Of a stretch of 64,000 nucleotides of DNA, positions 16,999 through 25,404 are shown one piece after another. The notes below the pieces were generated by a model, which was not told where the DNA came from, made no database searches, and worked only from the letters and a program-made list of their open reading frames with translations. The position numbers and the translations under genes are program-made. Source of the DNA: Polyangiaceae bacterium (GTDB taxonomy: Bacteria; Myxococcota_A; Polyangia; Polyangiales; Polyangiaceae); assembly GCA_041389725.1 (NCBI GenBank), contig JAWKRG010000003.1, forward strand, positions 1,054,001-1,118,000, in the 5' to 3' direction. Each line of letters begins with the position of its first letter. Position 1 is the first letter of the stretch.

Positions 16999-17898
16999 TC
17001 AAGGCTCGCGCTCCAACCTCCGGAGCCGAGCCAAGAGCGCTTCCCGCACTCTGCTCGGCGCATCGATGCCCTCGTCGCGAAAGGCGCGATTCATGGCCTC
17101 GGTGCTGCCGTAGCCGGCCAATTCCGCAACCTGAGCGATGGACAGCTCCGCTTCTGACAGAGCGAGCGTGGCCAGCTTGATCCGATAGCGCTTCGTCGTC
17201 TCGCGCCAGCCCATGAAGGGCACGCGCAAAGACTTGGGAAAATCGCTCAGCTCTCGCGCCAGGTGCCGCAAGGACAACCCGGCGGCAAGGGACAGCGCGT
17301 CCAACGAGTTGAGCAGATCCAGTCGCTCGGCGAAGGGTCGTATTGCCTCCCACATGCGGGCGACGCGCCCTTCGTGTTCGTCCGCCTCTTGCGCAAGTCG
17401 AGGCGAGATCAAGTTCGCGTCCGCCAGATCGCGGAGCAGCGCACGACAGGCAGCTTCCAGCCCCTCAGTAGTCGACAGCTCCGCCAGCCTGTGGGCCGCG
17501 CTCCACACCGGCGCCGGCAGTTCGATGGCAATGGGGCGCTCGCCCTTCAGCTGAAGGTCGGTGAGGGCGAGGCGAATTTCCACGGCTTCGAGGGGCTCAC
17601 CCCAGTTGCGAAAGGGCACTCCGGGAGCGTCGGCTCCGCCTTCGAATTGGGCCTCGTCGAAGCAGAATGCGACGGGGGCAACGAAGGCATGCTCCGGGTC
17701 GATCGTCAGCTCGAGGGTGCCCTGTAGCAACAAGTAGAGCATCACGCCTCGAGAGCGCTTTCGTTCACCCGCTGTGAAGCTCGAATCGAACAGCAGTCCT
17801 GTGCGCCGAATCGCGGCTATGAACACCGAGCGTGATGCGGCGTAGTGAGCTCGATAGCTCCCGCGCCCGATCTCCTTGCGGGTTGTGGCGACGAGCAT
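16999..17898 (-). CDS. AraC-family transcriptional regulator
   Basis: A 299-residue protein. The N-terminal half looks like a cupin-type or effector-sensing region (LYLLLQGTLELTIDPEHAF). The C-terminal 100 residues form the AraC double helix-turn-helix: SLDALSLAAGLSLRHLAREL, then LALSEAELSIAQVAELAGYG and STEAMNRAFRDEGIDAPSRVR. Such proteins bind direct-repeat half-sites and usually activate. A perfect 22-bp direct repeat starts 31 bp upstream of this start codon, in the region shared with the divergent secreted-protein gene at 18082, and is the obvious candidate site. Confidence 0.92.
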   Translation of the reverse strand: MLVATTRKEIGRGSYRAHYAASRSVFIAAIRRTGLLFDSSFTAGERKRSRGVMLYLLLQGTLELTIDPEHAFVAPVAFCFDEAQFEGGADAPGVPFRNWGEPLEAVEIRLALTDLQLKGERPIAIELPAPVWSAAHRLAELSTTEGLEAACRALLRDLADANLISPRLAQEADEHEGRVARMWEAIRPFAERLDLLNSLDALSLAAGLSLRHLARELSDFPKSLRVPFMGWRETTKRYRIKLATLALSEAELSIAQVAELAGYGSTEAMNRAFRDEGIDAPSRVREALLARLRRLEREP

Positions 17899-17928
17899 GA
17901 GAAGAAGCGCAAGCGCGTGTTTGACAGA

Positions 17929-17974
17929 TGGCAGAAACTATCAGGGAACGGGTGGCAGAAACTATCAGGGAACG
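17929..17974. promoter_or_regulatory. Perfect 22-bp direct repeat, candidate AraC-type operator
   Basis: Two identical 22-bp copies at 17929-17950 and 17953-17974 give a 24-bp period. Each contains the core GCAGAAACTATCAGGGAAC and is A/T-richer than the surroundings. They lie in the divergent gap between the AraC-type gene and the secreted-protein gene. Direct repeats about two helical turns apart are the usual AraC-family binding layout. The period is also divisible by three, so a coding remnant cannot be excluded. Confidence 0.6.
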
Positions 17975-18081
17975 TGGCACGTTGCCTATCGGTACCACGG
18001 GCATCCCAGACGGCGACCGGCAAGCCCGCTCGCGTCTGGGCGACCCGCGCTCATTCAGAGCGTCCATCCCTGGAGGTATCG

Positions 18082-19323
18082 ATGTTTCGCAAATATTCCA
18101 TTCGTCTCGCCGCCATGTCCTGGCTTGCCGTCGCAGCTCTGGCGTCCACGACCACAGTCGCGTCGCCGGCGGTGGCCGCCGATGCCGACACCAGCCCCGC
18201 TGCCGACGACATTGCACTCACCAACGGGCAGGTGTTGGCGCTGCAAAAGCGGATGAAGGACACGACCGACTGGGCCAAAGACGAAGACAAACGCGAGGGT
18301 GGCAAGGTCTCCATTCAAGGAGTGGAGTCCGGGATAGCCCGCATCAAGAAGGCCGACCCCAAGTGGGACGTTTCAGCCTGGGAAAAGCTGGTGGCGCAAG
18401 CTCGCGCGCGACTGAAGAAGGCGGAAGACGCCGTGGCAGCCCAAGAAGCCGCCGCTGAAGCCAACGAGAAGTCCTATCGCGAGTACATCGCGCTGCTGTC
18501 GAAAGTCCGGGAGGGCTACGACCTGTTGGTCGAGCTGGAGAAGAACCCCGGCAAGATGAAGATCTACAGCGCGAACCAAGTGGTCGAGAACCTGGCGAAG
18601 GCAATCGCCAAAGTTGGGAGCTTGGACGCGGCCTGCAAGGAAAGGCAGTACGGCAAACTCTCCGTGCCTGGCTCCTACAAACTGGATCCGGCCGCTGCCG
18701 TCGCGTGCAAGCTGGCCGCCAAGCGCGGCGCTTTGGGGCAGAAGTACCTCGACCATCAGCTCCAGGGTGGCGTGAAGCGCGAGGCTGAATACCTGCAGGG
18801 CGTGATCGACGACGTACGCCAAGGCAAGAAGGTCGAGGCCAACGACCACAACGGCTTGATGGACGCCTCCAAACGAATCGCAAGCTTCCGCAAGCCCTAC
18901 GACTCCGCTGCCGAGATGCTCGGAGCGAAACTGAACGAGAAGGCCTTCGCTCCCATCGAAAAGGTGGTCGCTGGTTACGCTGCTGCCGTGGAAGAGGCTG
19001 CCAAGACGTCTCGCTTCGATCCAAAGGCGAAGATCGCCGACGCGGGGGCAACGACGGCCGTGACCAAGCAGCACAAGAAGGGGGGCCTGCTGCCCGAAGG
19101 CAAGGTGATCAAGGTCCGGGCAGCCTACGGCTGGAGCACCAAGAAGAACCTCGTTGGCCGGCCGATATCACGCGAGCACGACGTGAACGTGCTCGTGCAG
19201 ATCAAAGGTGAGAGCTTCTGCCGACTTTACTTCCGCAACGCCTATCAGGCCTACAAGGGGTACTGGCGCCCGGTGGTGGTGGGCGGCGGTGAGTCGACCT
19301 TCCGCATTTCCGCCTGCAAGTGA
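18082..19323 (+). CDS. Secreted protein of unknown function with helical core
   Basis: A 413-residue exported protein that I do not recognise. The ATG at 18082 has a strong ribosome site, GGAGG, seven bases upstream, and begins a signal peptide of about 33 residues ending VAADA. The long middle (about 70-330) is Lys/Glu/Ala-rich and predicted helical, with a coiled-coil-like part near 95-145 (ARARLKKAEDAVAAQEAAAE). The C-terminal 80 residues are beta-rich and basic, ending ESTFRISACK. There is one Cys pair in the middle and one at the C terminus, and no lipobox, so it is probably periplasmic or secreted. It diverges from the AraC-type regulator, which may control it. Confidence 0.82.
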   Translation: MFRKYSIRLAAMSWLAVAALASTTTVASPAVAADADTSPAADDIALTNGQVLALQKRMKDTTDWAKDEDKREGGKVSIQGVESGIARIKKADPKWDVSAWEKLVAQARARLKKAEDAVAAQEAAAEANEKSYREYIALLSKVREGYDLLVELEKNPGKMKIYSANQVVENLAKAIAKVGSLDAACKERQYGKLSVPGSYKLDPAAAVACKLAAKRGALGQKYLDHQLQGGVKREAEYLQGVIDDVRQGKKVEANDHNGLMDASKRIASFRKPYDSAAEMLGAKLNEKAFAPIEKVVAGYAAAVEEAAKTSRFDPKAKIADAGATTAVTKQHKKGGLLPEGKVIKVRAAYGWSTKKNLVGRPISREHDVNVLVQIKGESFCRLYFRNAYQAYKGYWRPVVVGGGESTFRISACK

Positions 19324-19369
19324 TGCGGCTCGAGCGCGCGGCCACGCGATGAGCGTTTAGTTGGAAGGG

Positions 19370-20200
19370 ATGGCCAGCTATCTTCCGCGGATGGAAGCCA
19401 TCCCGGGCCGCTGTCTCTGCGGCGCAGTGACCTTCGAACTCACCCCTCCGACAGACTTCTGCGCCCACTGTCACTGCGGCTCGTGTCGCGGGGCCAGTGG
19501 CGCGGCGTTTCTGACCTGGACGAGCGTGCCGCGGGAGCGCTTTACGCTACTGCAAGGGGAAGACGCACTCACTTGGTTCGCATCCTCGGAGACGATTCGC
19601 TGGGGCTTCTGCTCGCGCTGCGGCAGCACGCTGCTGTACGAAGCCATCGCGTCGGGGCACCCGGAGGCGCCCAAGCTCGACCGCATGTACGTGACGCTCG
19701 GCGCCCTGCGTGCACCCTTGGATCGACAGCCTGCCTGTCACGTCAGCGTAGAAGAGGCCGTCACTTGGTTTCGCCGTGCCGATCATCTGCCTGGACACGT
19801 TGGCAAGACCGAGCAAACCCAGGACGTTCCTAGCGCACACCTGATCCTCTACGTGGCTGATCAGGCCGCCAGCACGCGCTTCTACGCCGCGGTCCTCGCG
19901 GCACCGCCTCGCCTGGACGTTCCCGGCATGAGCGAGTTCGCGCTCCCGGGCAACGCCGTGCTCGGCCTGATGCCCGAGAGCGGCGTGGCGCGTCTGTTCG
20001 AGGGAGCGGTGTCTACCAACGCTCCCGGTGCGGCGCGCGCGGAGCTGTATCTTCGCGTCGAGGATCCAGGTGCGGCGCACGCGCGCGCCCTTGCCGCGGG
20101 CGCCACCGAGCTGTCACCGCTGCAGCGTCGCGACTGGGGACACGACGCTGCCTACAGCCTGGACCCGGACGGCCACGTGCTCGCCTTCGCGAACTGCTGA
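19370..20200 (+). CDS. GFA-type zinc domain fused to a glyoxalase/VOC domain
   Basis: A protein of about 276 residues joining two domains usually encoded separately. Residues about 8-140 are a GFA (glutathione-dependent formaldehyde-activating, CENP-V) domain with zinc ligands in CLCGAVTF, HCHCGSCRG and CSRCGSTL. Residues about 150-276 are a VOC/glyoxalase-like domain (AHLILYVADQAASTRFYAAV, and DPDGHVLAFANC at the end). GFA proteins bind glutathione adducts, and VOC proteins use a metal for glutathione or small-molecule chemistry, so a thiol-adduct detoxification role is plausible. The ATG at 19370 follows GGAAGGG closely; 19391 is an alternative start nearer the domain. There is no signal peptide. 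Confidence 0.88.
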   Translation: MASYLPRMEAIPGRCLCGAVTFELTPPTDFCAHCHCGSCRGASGAAFLTWTSVPRERFTLLQGEDALTWFASSETIRWGFCSRCGSTLLYEAIASGHPEAPKLDRMYVTLGALRAPLDRQPACHVSVEEAVTWFRRADHLPGHVGKTEQTQDVPSAHLILYVADQAASTRFYAAVLAAPPRLDVPGMSEFALPGNAVLGLMPESGVARLFEGAVSTNAPGAARAELYLRVEDPGAAHARALAAGATELSPLQRRDWGHDAAYSLDPDGHVLAFANC

Positions 20201-20210
20201 CTGCCGAGAG

Positions 20211-20282
20211 CGACGCAGCGTAGATTGCGGTCGTTCGTGGCCGACGCAGCGTAGATTGCGGTCGTTCGGGAGCGACGCAGCG
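20211..20282. repeat. 27-bp tandem repeat just past a gene end
   Basis: Identical 27-bp copies lie at 20211-20237 and 20242-20268 (period 31), and the first ten bases recur at 20273-20282. The array starts 11 bp after the GFA-VOC stop codon and is non-coding. Confidence 0.9.
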
Positions 20283-20310
20283 CGCCGTGCTCGCCCCGCG
20301 ACGCGCCGTG

Positions 20311-20342
20311 AGGGATTAGTGCCCCAGGGTCGGCACATCCCT
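20311..20342. terminator. Stem-loop between convergent genes, possible bidirectional terminator
   Basis: Nested inverted repeats pair AGGGAT with ATCCCT and, inside, GTGCC with GGCAC around an 8-base loop; two unpaired bases separate the stems on one side. It sits between the ends of two convergent genes. No T tract follows on either strand, so it may not be a factor-independent terminator. A related sequence starts at 62119. Confidence 0.4.
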
Positions 20343-20369
20343 AGACCCAAACCAATGCGCGCGGCACGC

Positions 20370-21428
20370 TCACACCAGCGACACGAACAGCTCCATGAAC
20401 GGCGCCACGAACAGCGGCGAGGTGAGCAGCATGACGCTCACGGTCCAGCCGTGTTGCAGCCACGGTGCCAAGCGGCGGATGCGCAGGGCTCGTTCCAGGC
20501 GAATGAACACTGCCTGGAGCACGAAGAACGACGCCATGGGCAGTGACCATGCCCAACCCAGCGCGACGTGAATGAGCCACCAATGGAGCAACGCACTGAC
20601 GACGAAAGCGGCGGCCAGGCCCCAGCGCGCGTGGCCTCGCTGGGCAAGGGGGCTGAACACGTGCTCGCGCAACCACGCGCTGACGTTGAGGTTCCAACGC
20701 CGCGACCAGAACTCCGCCACGCTGCGACTGAGGATGGGGTTGTCGTGCTGGGGCGGCACAGCGACCCCTCGCGCTTGGTGAACCGCGACGGTCAGTCGAG
20801 CCGCTGCGTCGATGGAGGTGTACACGTAGAGCAGTCCTGACGCCCAGGCGAACAAGGATCCAGCGGGACCGGACACTCGCGGCGCGCCCCACAGCACCCC
20901 AGCCAAGCCGAGGGCAGCGAGCAGTGCGAACACGAGACCATGCAGGAGCAGCCTGCCATCCAGGCGCGCTACGCACGGCTGCACCTTGCGCGCGTCGAAG
21001 ACCACGAACATCAACGCCAGCCGCACCGAGAGCGGGGACGAGCGCTGCTCGGTAGCCAGATCGATGGCGCGCAGGACCAACAAGATGTTCCAGAGGGCGA
21101 ACGCCCCGCGCGCGAACACGAGCTCGCTCGGCAACCAGGACGTGACGGCAAGACTGCTCGCGCCGAGCAAAACGGCCAGGGCGCGACGAGCTTTCCCCGC
21201 GCCCGCGACGAGGGCGATTGCCGTTCCCAGCGCTACCATCGCGGCGGCACCGACGAGCACTGTCATCCCATTGCCCACGAACGCTTGTCGTTGAAAATAG
21301 CGTGCCAAGCCCGATCCCGCGAGTTCGGCGGAAAACGAGCCGAGCGGCGCCGTCGGCAGCGACAAGTCGTCCCGAGTGCTGGCGCCGCGCTGCCAAATCG
21401 TCAGAAAAAGCTGCGCATTCGCTCCCAT
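20370..21428 (-). CDS. MBOAT-family (wax synthase-like) membrane O-acyltransferase
   Basis: A polytopic membrane protein of 352 residues. About eight hydrophobic segments are visible (for example MTVLVGAAAMVALGTAIALV and SLPMASFFVLQAVFI). The MBOAT signature is present: AEFWSRRWNLNVSAWLREHV followed by the conserved His in VSALLHWWL. These enzymes move acyl chains from acyl-CoA or acyl-carriers to an alcohol or hydroxyl group; the wax-synthase-like subgroup makes esters or acylates glycans. I took the ATG at 21428; an upstream frame to 21605 would overlap the divergent gene. The substrate cannot be told from sequence, and no partner such as an alginate-type acetylation cluster is adjacent. 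Confidence 0.8.
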   Translation of the reverse strand: MGANAQLFLTIWQRGASTRDDLSLPTAPLGSFSAELAGSGLARYFQRQAFVGNGMTVLVGAAAMVALGTAIALVAGAGKARRALAVLLGASSLAVTSWLPSELVFARGAFALWNILLVLRAIDLATEQRSSPLSVRLALMFVVFDARKVQPCVARLDGRLLLHGLVFALLAALGLAGVLWGAPRVSGPAGSLFAWASGLLYVYTSIDAAARLTVAVHQARGVAVPPQHDNPILSRSVAEFWSRRWNLNVSAWLREHVFSPLAQRGHARWGLAAAFVVSALLHWWLIHVALGWAWSLPMASFFVLQAVFIRLERALRIRRLAPWLQHGWTVSVMLLTSPLFVAPFMELFVSLV

Positions 21429-21483
21429 TTCGCCGGAAAACCTTTTCCACGGCGCGCGGTTGGACAATCCTGGGGCGAGCCTA

Positions 21484-23178
21484 GTGGGACGACGCCTCTT
21501 CCTTCCGTTGTTGCTGCTGGCCGTCGTTGCGCTCGCGTCGCTCCCGGCTTGGGCGGCACCGCGCGACGCCGCGGCCAACAAGAAGATCACCGAAGCGGTG
21601 CACAAGCACTACTTGGTCACGGACTTCGACAAGGCCGAGAGCGTGTTGCTGAAGACCATCGCGGCTTGCGGCGGCAAGTGCAGCAACCCCGTCTTGGCCA
21701 AGGCGTGGATGTACGTCGGCGTCGTACGCGGCAGTGGACGCAACGACCAACGCGGCGCGAAGAAGGCGTTCCAAAGTGCGCTCTCGGCGGATCCGAGTGT
21801 GAAGCTGGATGACGCCCTGGCCACGCCGAAGACGAAGAAGACCTTCGCAGCGGCCAAGAAGGAAGCGCCCGCCGCAGTCTCCACGCCCGAAGTCGAGGCA
21901 GGCACGAGCGACGGCGGGGGCGGCGGCGAAATGGATTGCACGCCGAAGGTCAGCGCAGTGCAGACCCGACGCCCCATCCCAGTCTCGTGCACCGTCGGCG
22001 ACCAGGCAAAGCGTGTGGAGCTGCACTACAAGGCCGGGAAGCAGAGTTGGCAGAAGGTGCGCATGAAGAACAAGGGCGACACCTTCCAGAGCACCATTCC
22101 GTGCCAGGCCACGGGGCGCCGCGGCACCTTGAGCTTCTACGTCACAGTGCGCGACGACGAGGGCGACATCGTCCAGCGCTACGGCGAGAAGCGCGCTCCA
22201 AAGGAGATCGAGATCGCTCGGGACCCCGATGAGGACCCGCCCGCCTTTCCCGATGAGGATCCGCCGAAGCGTTGTTCCAGCGCGAAGGTGGAAGAGGGCG
22301 TGAGCTGCGAGTCCAACGAAGACTGCGATTCCGATCTTTCTTGCGTGAGCGGCAGCTGTCGCGAGCTGAGAAGCTGCGACGTGGACGACGAATGCGAGGG
22401 CGGGGAGCGCTGCCGAGACGGCAAGTGTCAGACCAAGCCGAAGCAAAAGTCGGGGCCGGTGAAGCACAGCTGGCTCGGCCTCCACGTGGGCTACGACTTT
22501 GCCTTGGTGGGCGGTGAAGGCGTGTGCAACCCCGACAACGGGGAGTTCGCCTGCTTCTACAAGGACACCGAAGACCGCTACGGCTTCGAGCCCAACCCGA
22601 GCTTCGCGAACAACATCAAGACGGGCATCGCACCGGCGACGATTCGTTTGATGGCGTCCTTCGACCAGCTGTTCGGCGACAACATCACGGCGGGGGGCAG
22701 ACTGGGCTACGCCTTCGGCGGTGGGCCACCGGCAGGCGCGAGCAAAGAGGTGAAGTTCTTTCCCTTTCACCTCGAGGCGCGCGTCTCGTACTGGTTCGGG
22801 GAAAAGCCCTTCGCCCGAGAAGGAGTGCGCCCCTACGTCGGTGCCGGCGGAGGCGCCGCACAGGTGGACGCCAAGGTGCCGATCAAAGTGGCCGACTGCG
22901 CCGGCGGGCCAGACGGTCCCAGTCAACCGGGGCAAACCGTCGCGAATGACTCGAACTACTACCGGGATTGCCGCCGCGGGGGTACCAATCGCGACGGGTT
23001 CGAGTTGGAGCTCGACGCCTACAAGAAGCTCGGTCAAGCGTTCTTCGGCTTGCACGGCGGCATCGTGTACGCGTTCTCCCAGAACAGCGGCGTGCAGCTG
23101 AACCTGAACGTGATGCAGTTCTTGCCGACGAGCGGTCAGGTGCTCGAACCGTCCATCGGCTTCGTGCAGGGGATTTGA
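21484..23178 (+). CDS. Probable outer-membrane protein with Cys-rich insert
   Basis: A 564-residue exported protein. I chose the GTG at 21484 because it begins a clear signal peptide (RRLFLPLLLLAVVALASLPAWA) and follows GGGGCGAG. Residues about 25-110 look like TPR helices. A beta domain (about 155-245) comes next, then an acidic Pro-rich hinge (DEDPPAFPDEDPPKR). Two EGF/Dickkopf-like Cys modules (about 260-315) follow (CESNEDCDSDLSCVSGSC, CDVDDECEGGERCRDGKC). The last 240 residues are rich in aromatic residues and Gly with alternating strands, like a beta-barrel (WLGLHVGYDFALVGGEGVC). The arrangement suggests an outer-membrane barrel carrying periplasmic domains. The function is unknown; the start is divergent from the MBOAT gene by 55 bp. 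Confidence 0.82.
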   Translation: MGRRLFLPLLLLAVVALASLPAWAAPRDAAANKKITEAVHKHYLVTDFDKAESVLLKTIAACGGKCSNPVLAKAWMYVGVVRGSGRNDQRGAKKAFQSALSADPSVKLDDALATPKTKKTFAAAKKEAPAAVSTPEVEAGTSDGGGGGEMDCTPKVSAVQTRRPIPVSCTVGDQAKRVELHYKAGKQSWQKVRMKNKGDTFQSTIPCQATGRRGTLSFYVTVRDDEGDIVQRYGEKRAPKEIEIARDPDEDPPAFPDEDPPKRCSSAKVEEGVSCESNEDCDSDLSCVSGSCRELRSCDVDDECEGGERCRDGKCQTKPKQKSGPVKHSWLGLHVGYDFALVGGEGVCNPDNGEFACFYKDTEDRYGFEPNPSFANNIKTGIAPATIRLMASFDQLFGDNITAGGRLGYAFGGGPPAGASKEVKFFPFHLEARVSYWFGEKPFAREGVRPYVGAGGGAAQVDAKVPIKVADCAGGPDGPSQPGQTVANDSNYYRDCRRGGTNRDGFELELDAYKKLGQAFFGLHGGIVYAFSQNSGVQLNLNVMQFLPTSGQVLEPSIGFVQGI

Positions 23179-23188
23179 GCCGACGCCG

Positions 23189-23242
23189 CCTCGGCGTTGC
23201 CTGGGTTCTCGAGCTCGCGCCACCTCGGCGTTGCCTGGGTTC
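23189..23242. repeat. 20-bp direct repeat at a gene end
   Basis: Two identical 20-bp copies at 23189-23208 and 23223-23242 (period 34) lie 10 bp past the stop codon of the outer-membrane protein gene. A diverged third copy is visible near 23308. The remaining 227-bp gap up to 23405 has no gene. Confidence 0.8.
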
Positions 23243-23405
23243 GAGCCCGCGCGGCTTGCGCGTCGGCTCGCTTGAACCCCCAACCCCCCGATGCCGCCGC
23301 CGTGCCACCTGCGCGTTGCTGGAGTTCGTGCGAGCGCCGCCAGCACGCTGCCCGCGTTGGCCCCCCAAGTCGACAGCTGTCGGCATTCGATGAATACTGA
23401 GGTCC

Positions 23406-24410
23406 ATGCGATCTCTCTGGCTCGTCCCCGCCGCCTTGGCTTTGGTGAACTGTGGCGGCGATGATTTCTCGGGTCCAAGCGGTGGTGCCGATGCGTCGGT
23501 CGGCGGGTCGGGAGCCACCGCAGGTACGGGCGGCTCCACCGCGGGCAGTGGCGGAGGCGCCGGCGTTGGCGCAACCGCCGGCGTTGGCGCAACCGCGGGA
23601 TCGGGAGCGACGGGCGTGGGTGGCGCCGGCGCAACCGCGGGCGTGGGTGGCGGCGCGTCATGCGAAGGCACGTGCGTCGACATTCCCGCCGGTTGGCAGG
23701 GCCTCGTGACGCGGGTCGAGGGAACGAGCACGCCTGCCTGTCCGTCCGCCTACGGGATTGAAGTCACGAAGTTGCACAACGGCTTGGTGGCCCCCGCGGC
23801 GTGCAGCAAGTGTGACTGCACGCCCGTGTGCAAGCCCTCAATCACCATCTATTCGGACCAAGGGTGCGGCGGTAATGGCAGCGCAATCCCGACCGTGAAG
23901 CTCGACCAGTGCACCCAGAGCGGGGTCTCAGGCGCGAGTGTACACGTCGTGGCCGACTCCGAGTGCACGACCACCGTGTCGACGCCCACTGCGCCCAGCT
24001 GGGACAAAGAGGTCGCCTTGTGCGCGCCGAGCGTGGCCGGGGGCTGCACGCAAGGCACCTGTGTCCCCAAGGGGGGCAACCCGGCGTGCGTCTACAAGAG
24101 CGGCGACGTGAGCTGTCCGACGGGCTGGGAAAATCGGACGCTGGACCACGACGACTTCGCCGACAGCCGAACCTGCAGCCAGTGCCAGTGTTCTGCATCG
24201 GGTTGCGGCATCGACGTGGCATTTGGTAGCGGCGCCATGTGCAATGCGGGCAACTGCGCCACCGGCGACCCGAACGGCAAGTGCTGCAGCATCGCCGCTA
24301 CGGCCAGCTACAACGCGCACGTTGGTGGCGCTCCTTCCTGCCAGAGCGCGGGCGGCAATCTGACCGGAGCTGCGACACCAACGGGGCCCGTTACGGTCTG
24401 CTGTCGATAG
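23406..24410 (+). CDS. Gly/Thr-linker lipoprotein with Cys-rich domains
   Basis: A 334-residue lipoprotein. The signal peptide MRSLWLVPAALALVNC places the lipidated Cys at 16. A linker of about 70 residues rich in Gly, Ala, Thr and Val follows, with repeats such as GVGATAGVGATAGSGATGVG. The folded part (about 85-334) has about 24 Cys in pairs and clusters (CSKCDCTPVC, CSQCQCSASGC, GKCCSI, VCCR at the end), and appears to contain two related halves. It is probably surface-exposed. Function is unknown; it lies 49 bp upstream of the Sel1-repeat lipoprotein on the same strand. Confidence 0.82.
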   Translation: MRSLWLVPAALALVNCGGDDFSGPSGGADASVGGSGATAGTGGSTAGSGGGAGVGATAGVGATAGSGATGVGGAGATAGVGGGASCEGTCVDIPAGWQGLVTRVEGTSTPACPSAYGIEVTKLHNGLVAPAACSKCDCTPVCKPSITIYSDQGCGGNGSAIPTVKLDQCTQSGVSGASVHVVADSECTTTVSTPTAPSWDKEVALCAPSVAGGCTQGTCVPKGGNPACVYKSGDVSCPTGWENRTLDHDDFADSRTCSQCQCSASGCGIDVAFGSGAMCNAGNCATGDPNGKCCSIAATASYNAHVGGAPSCQSAGGNLTGAATPTGPVTVCCR

Positions 24411-24459
24411 ACGACGCTTACGGCCGATGTAGAGTGTCGACGAAGCACGGGGTGGACGC

Positions 24460-25353
24460 ATGAAAGTGAGACGCACTCTGACCGGCGCTGGCATGGCAGC
24501 CTGTTTGGGCTGCTCGACCCGGGCGCCGCCTGCGGCGAAACCGTCCTCACCGCCCGCGCCGCCTGCTTCCTCTGCAGCGGCAGCCGCCTCGACAACTTCC
24601 GCGACTGCGCCACCGGCCGCCGACATTCAAGCCCTGCGCCGCGCCTGCGCGCTGGGCTCCGCTCTAGGCTGCAACGATGCTGGTGTCGCCTATCTGGATG
24701 GCAACGGCGTCGCGAAGGACGCCAAGCGCGCCGTGGAGCTGCTGAGCAAGGCGTGCGAACAGAAGTTTGCGATGGGTTGCTACAACCTGGGCTTCGCCTA
24801 CGAATCCGGCTCGGGGGTGGCGCGCGACGCAGCAGAGGCGGCGCGACTCTATGAGCAGGCCTGTGACGCGGACGTAGGCATAGCCTGCAATGGCTTGGGC
24901 AATCTGCGCTTCTCGCTGGATGGGGAGCGCGGCCCCGAGACCAGTCTGCCCCTCTACCGCAAGGCGTGCGCGTTGAGCGACGCCATGGGCTGCGTGAACC
25001 TGGCGTACGTCTTGGATTCCGATGGCGCGACGCCAAGCGAGATCGGGCGTGCGGCGGCGCTGTACGAGCAGGGCTGCAAGGACCAGATCGCTCTCGGCTG
25101 CACGGGCTTTGCCGGGCTACTCTTGGCGGGGCGAGGCGTGAGCAAGGATCCACGTCGCGCCGTGAGCGTGCTCCGCACGGCGTGTCGCCTCGACCCGGCC
25201 CTGGGCTGCTACATGCTGGGCATGGCGTTGGTGCACGGCGCTGGCGTGAAGCGCGATCCTGTCACGGCGCGACGCCAGTTCGACACCGCCTGCAAGGCGG
25301 GTCACGCGGAAGCGTGCGCGGAGCTGGGCGATCTACTCAGCCAGAAGAAATGA
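24460..25353 (+). CDS. Sel1-repeat lipoprotein
   Basis: A 297-residue lipoprotein. The lipobox is at about residue 18 (AACLGC), with a Pro/Ala/Ser-rich linker to residue 60. Six Sel1-type helical repeats of about 36 residues follow, each with a core like GCNDAGVAYLDGNGVAKDAK, GCYNLGFAYESGSGVARDAA and GCYMLGMALVHGAGVKRDPV. Each repeat has a Cys in the first helix and one near its end, so neighbouring repeats may be stapled by disulfides, as in Helicobacter Cys-rich Hcp proteins. Sel1 proteins usually act as scaffolds or receptors; a beta-lactamase-type activity is known for some Hcp proteins but cannot be inferred here. Confidence 0.9.
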   Translation: MKVRRTLTGAGMAACLGCSTRAPPAAKPSSPPAPPASSAAAAASTTSATAPPAADIQALRRACALGSALGCNDAGVAYLDGNGVAKDAKRAVELLSKACEQKFAMGCYNLGFAYESGSGVARDAAEAARLYEQACDADVGIACNGLGNLRFSLDGERGPETSLPLYRKACALSDAMGCVNLAYVLDSDGATPSEIGRAAALYEQGCKDQIALGCTGFAGLLLAGRGVSKDPRRAVSVLRTACRLDPALGCYMLGMALVHGAGVKRDPVTARRQFDTACKAGHAEACAELGDLLSQKK

Positions 25354-25404
25354 GCTGCCATTGCTCTTCACCGCGTGGCACTCGCGTACTGCCGCGCACA
25401 CGAC

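Noticed and set aside
17921..17926. TTGACA near the AraC gene as a -35 element
   Set aside because: No -10-like sequence lies 16-18 bp away in either copy of the repeat.
17928..18458. Plus-strand frame beginning with two identical peptide repeats at the direct repeat site
   Set aside because: It has no ribosome-binding site or domain, overlaps the signal-peptide gene at 18082, and the repeat is better explained as a regulatory site, although I leave a coding remnant open.
21481..23661. Open frame of 726 codons on the minus strand opposite the outer-membrane protein gene
   Set aside because: Low-complexity Arg-rich start and no motif; the sense strand has a signal peptide and Cys modules.
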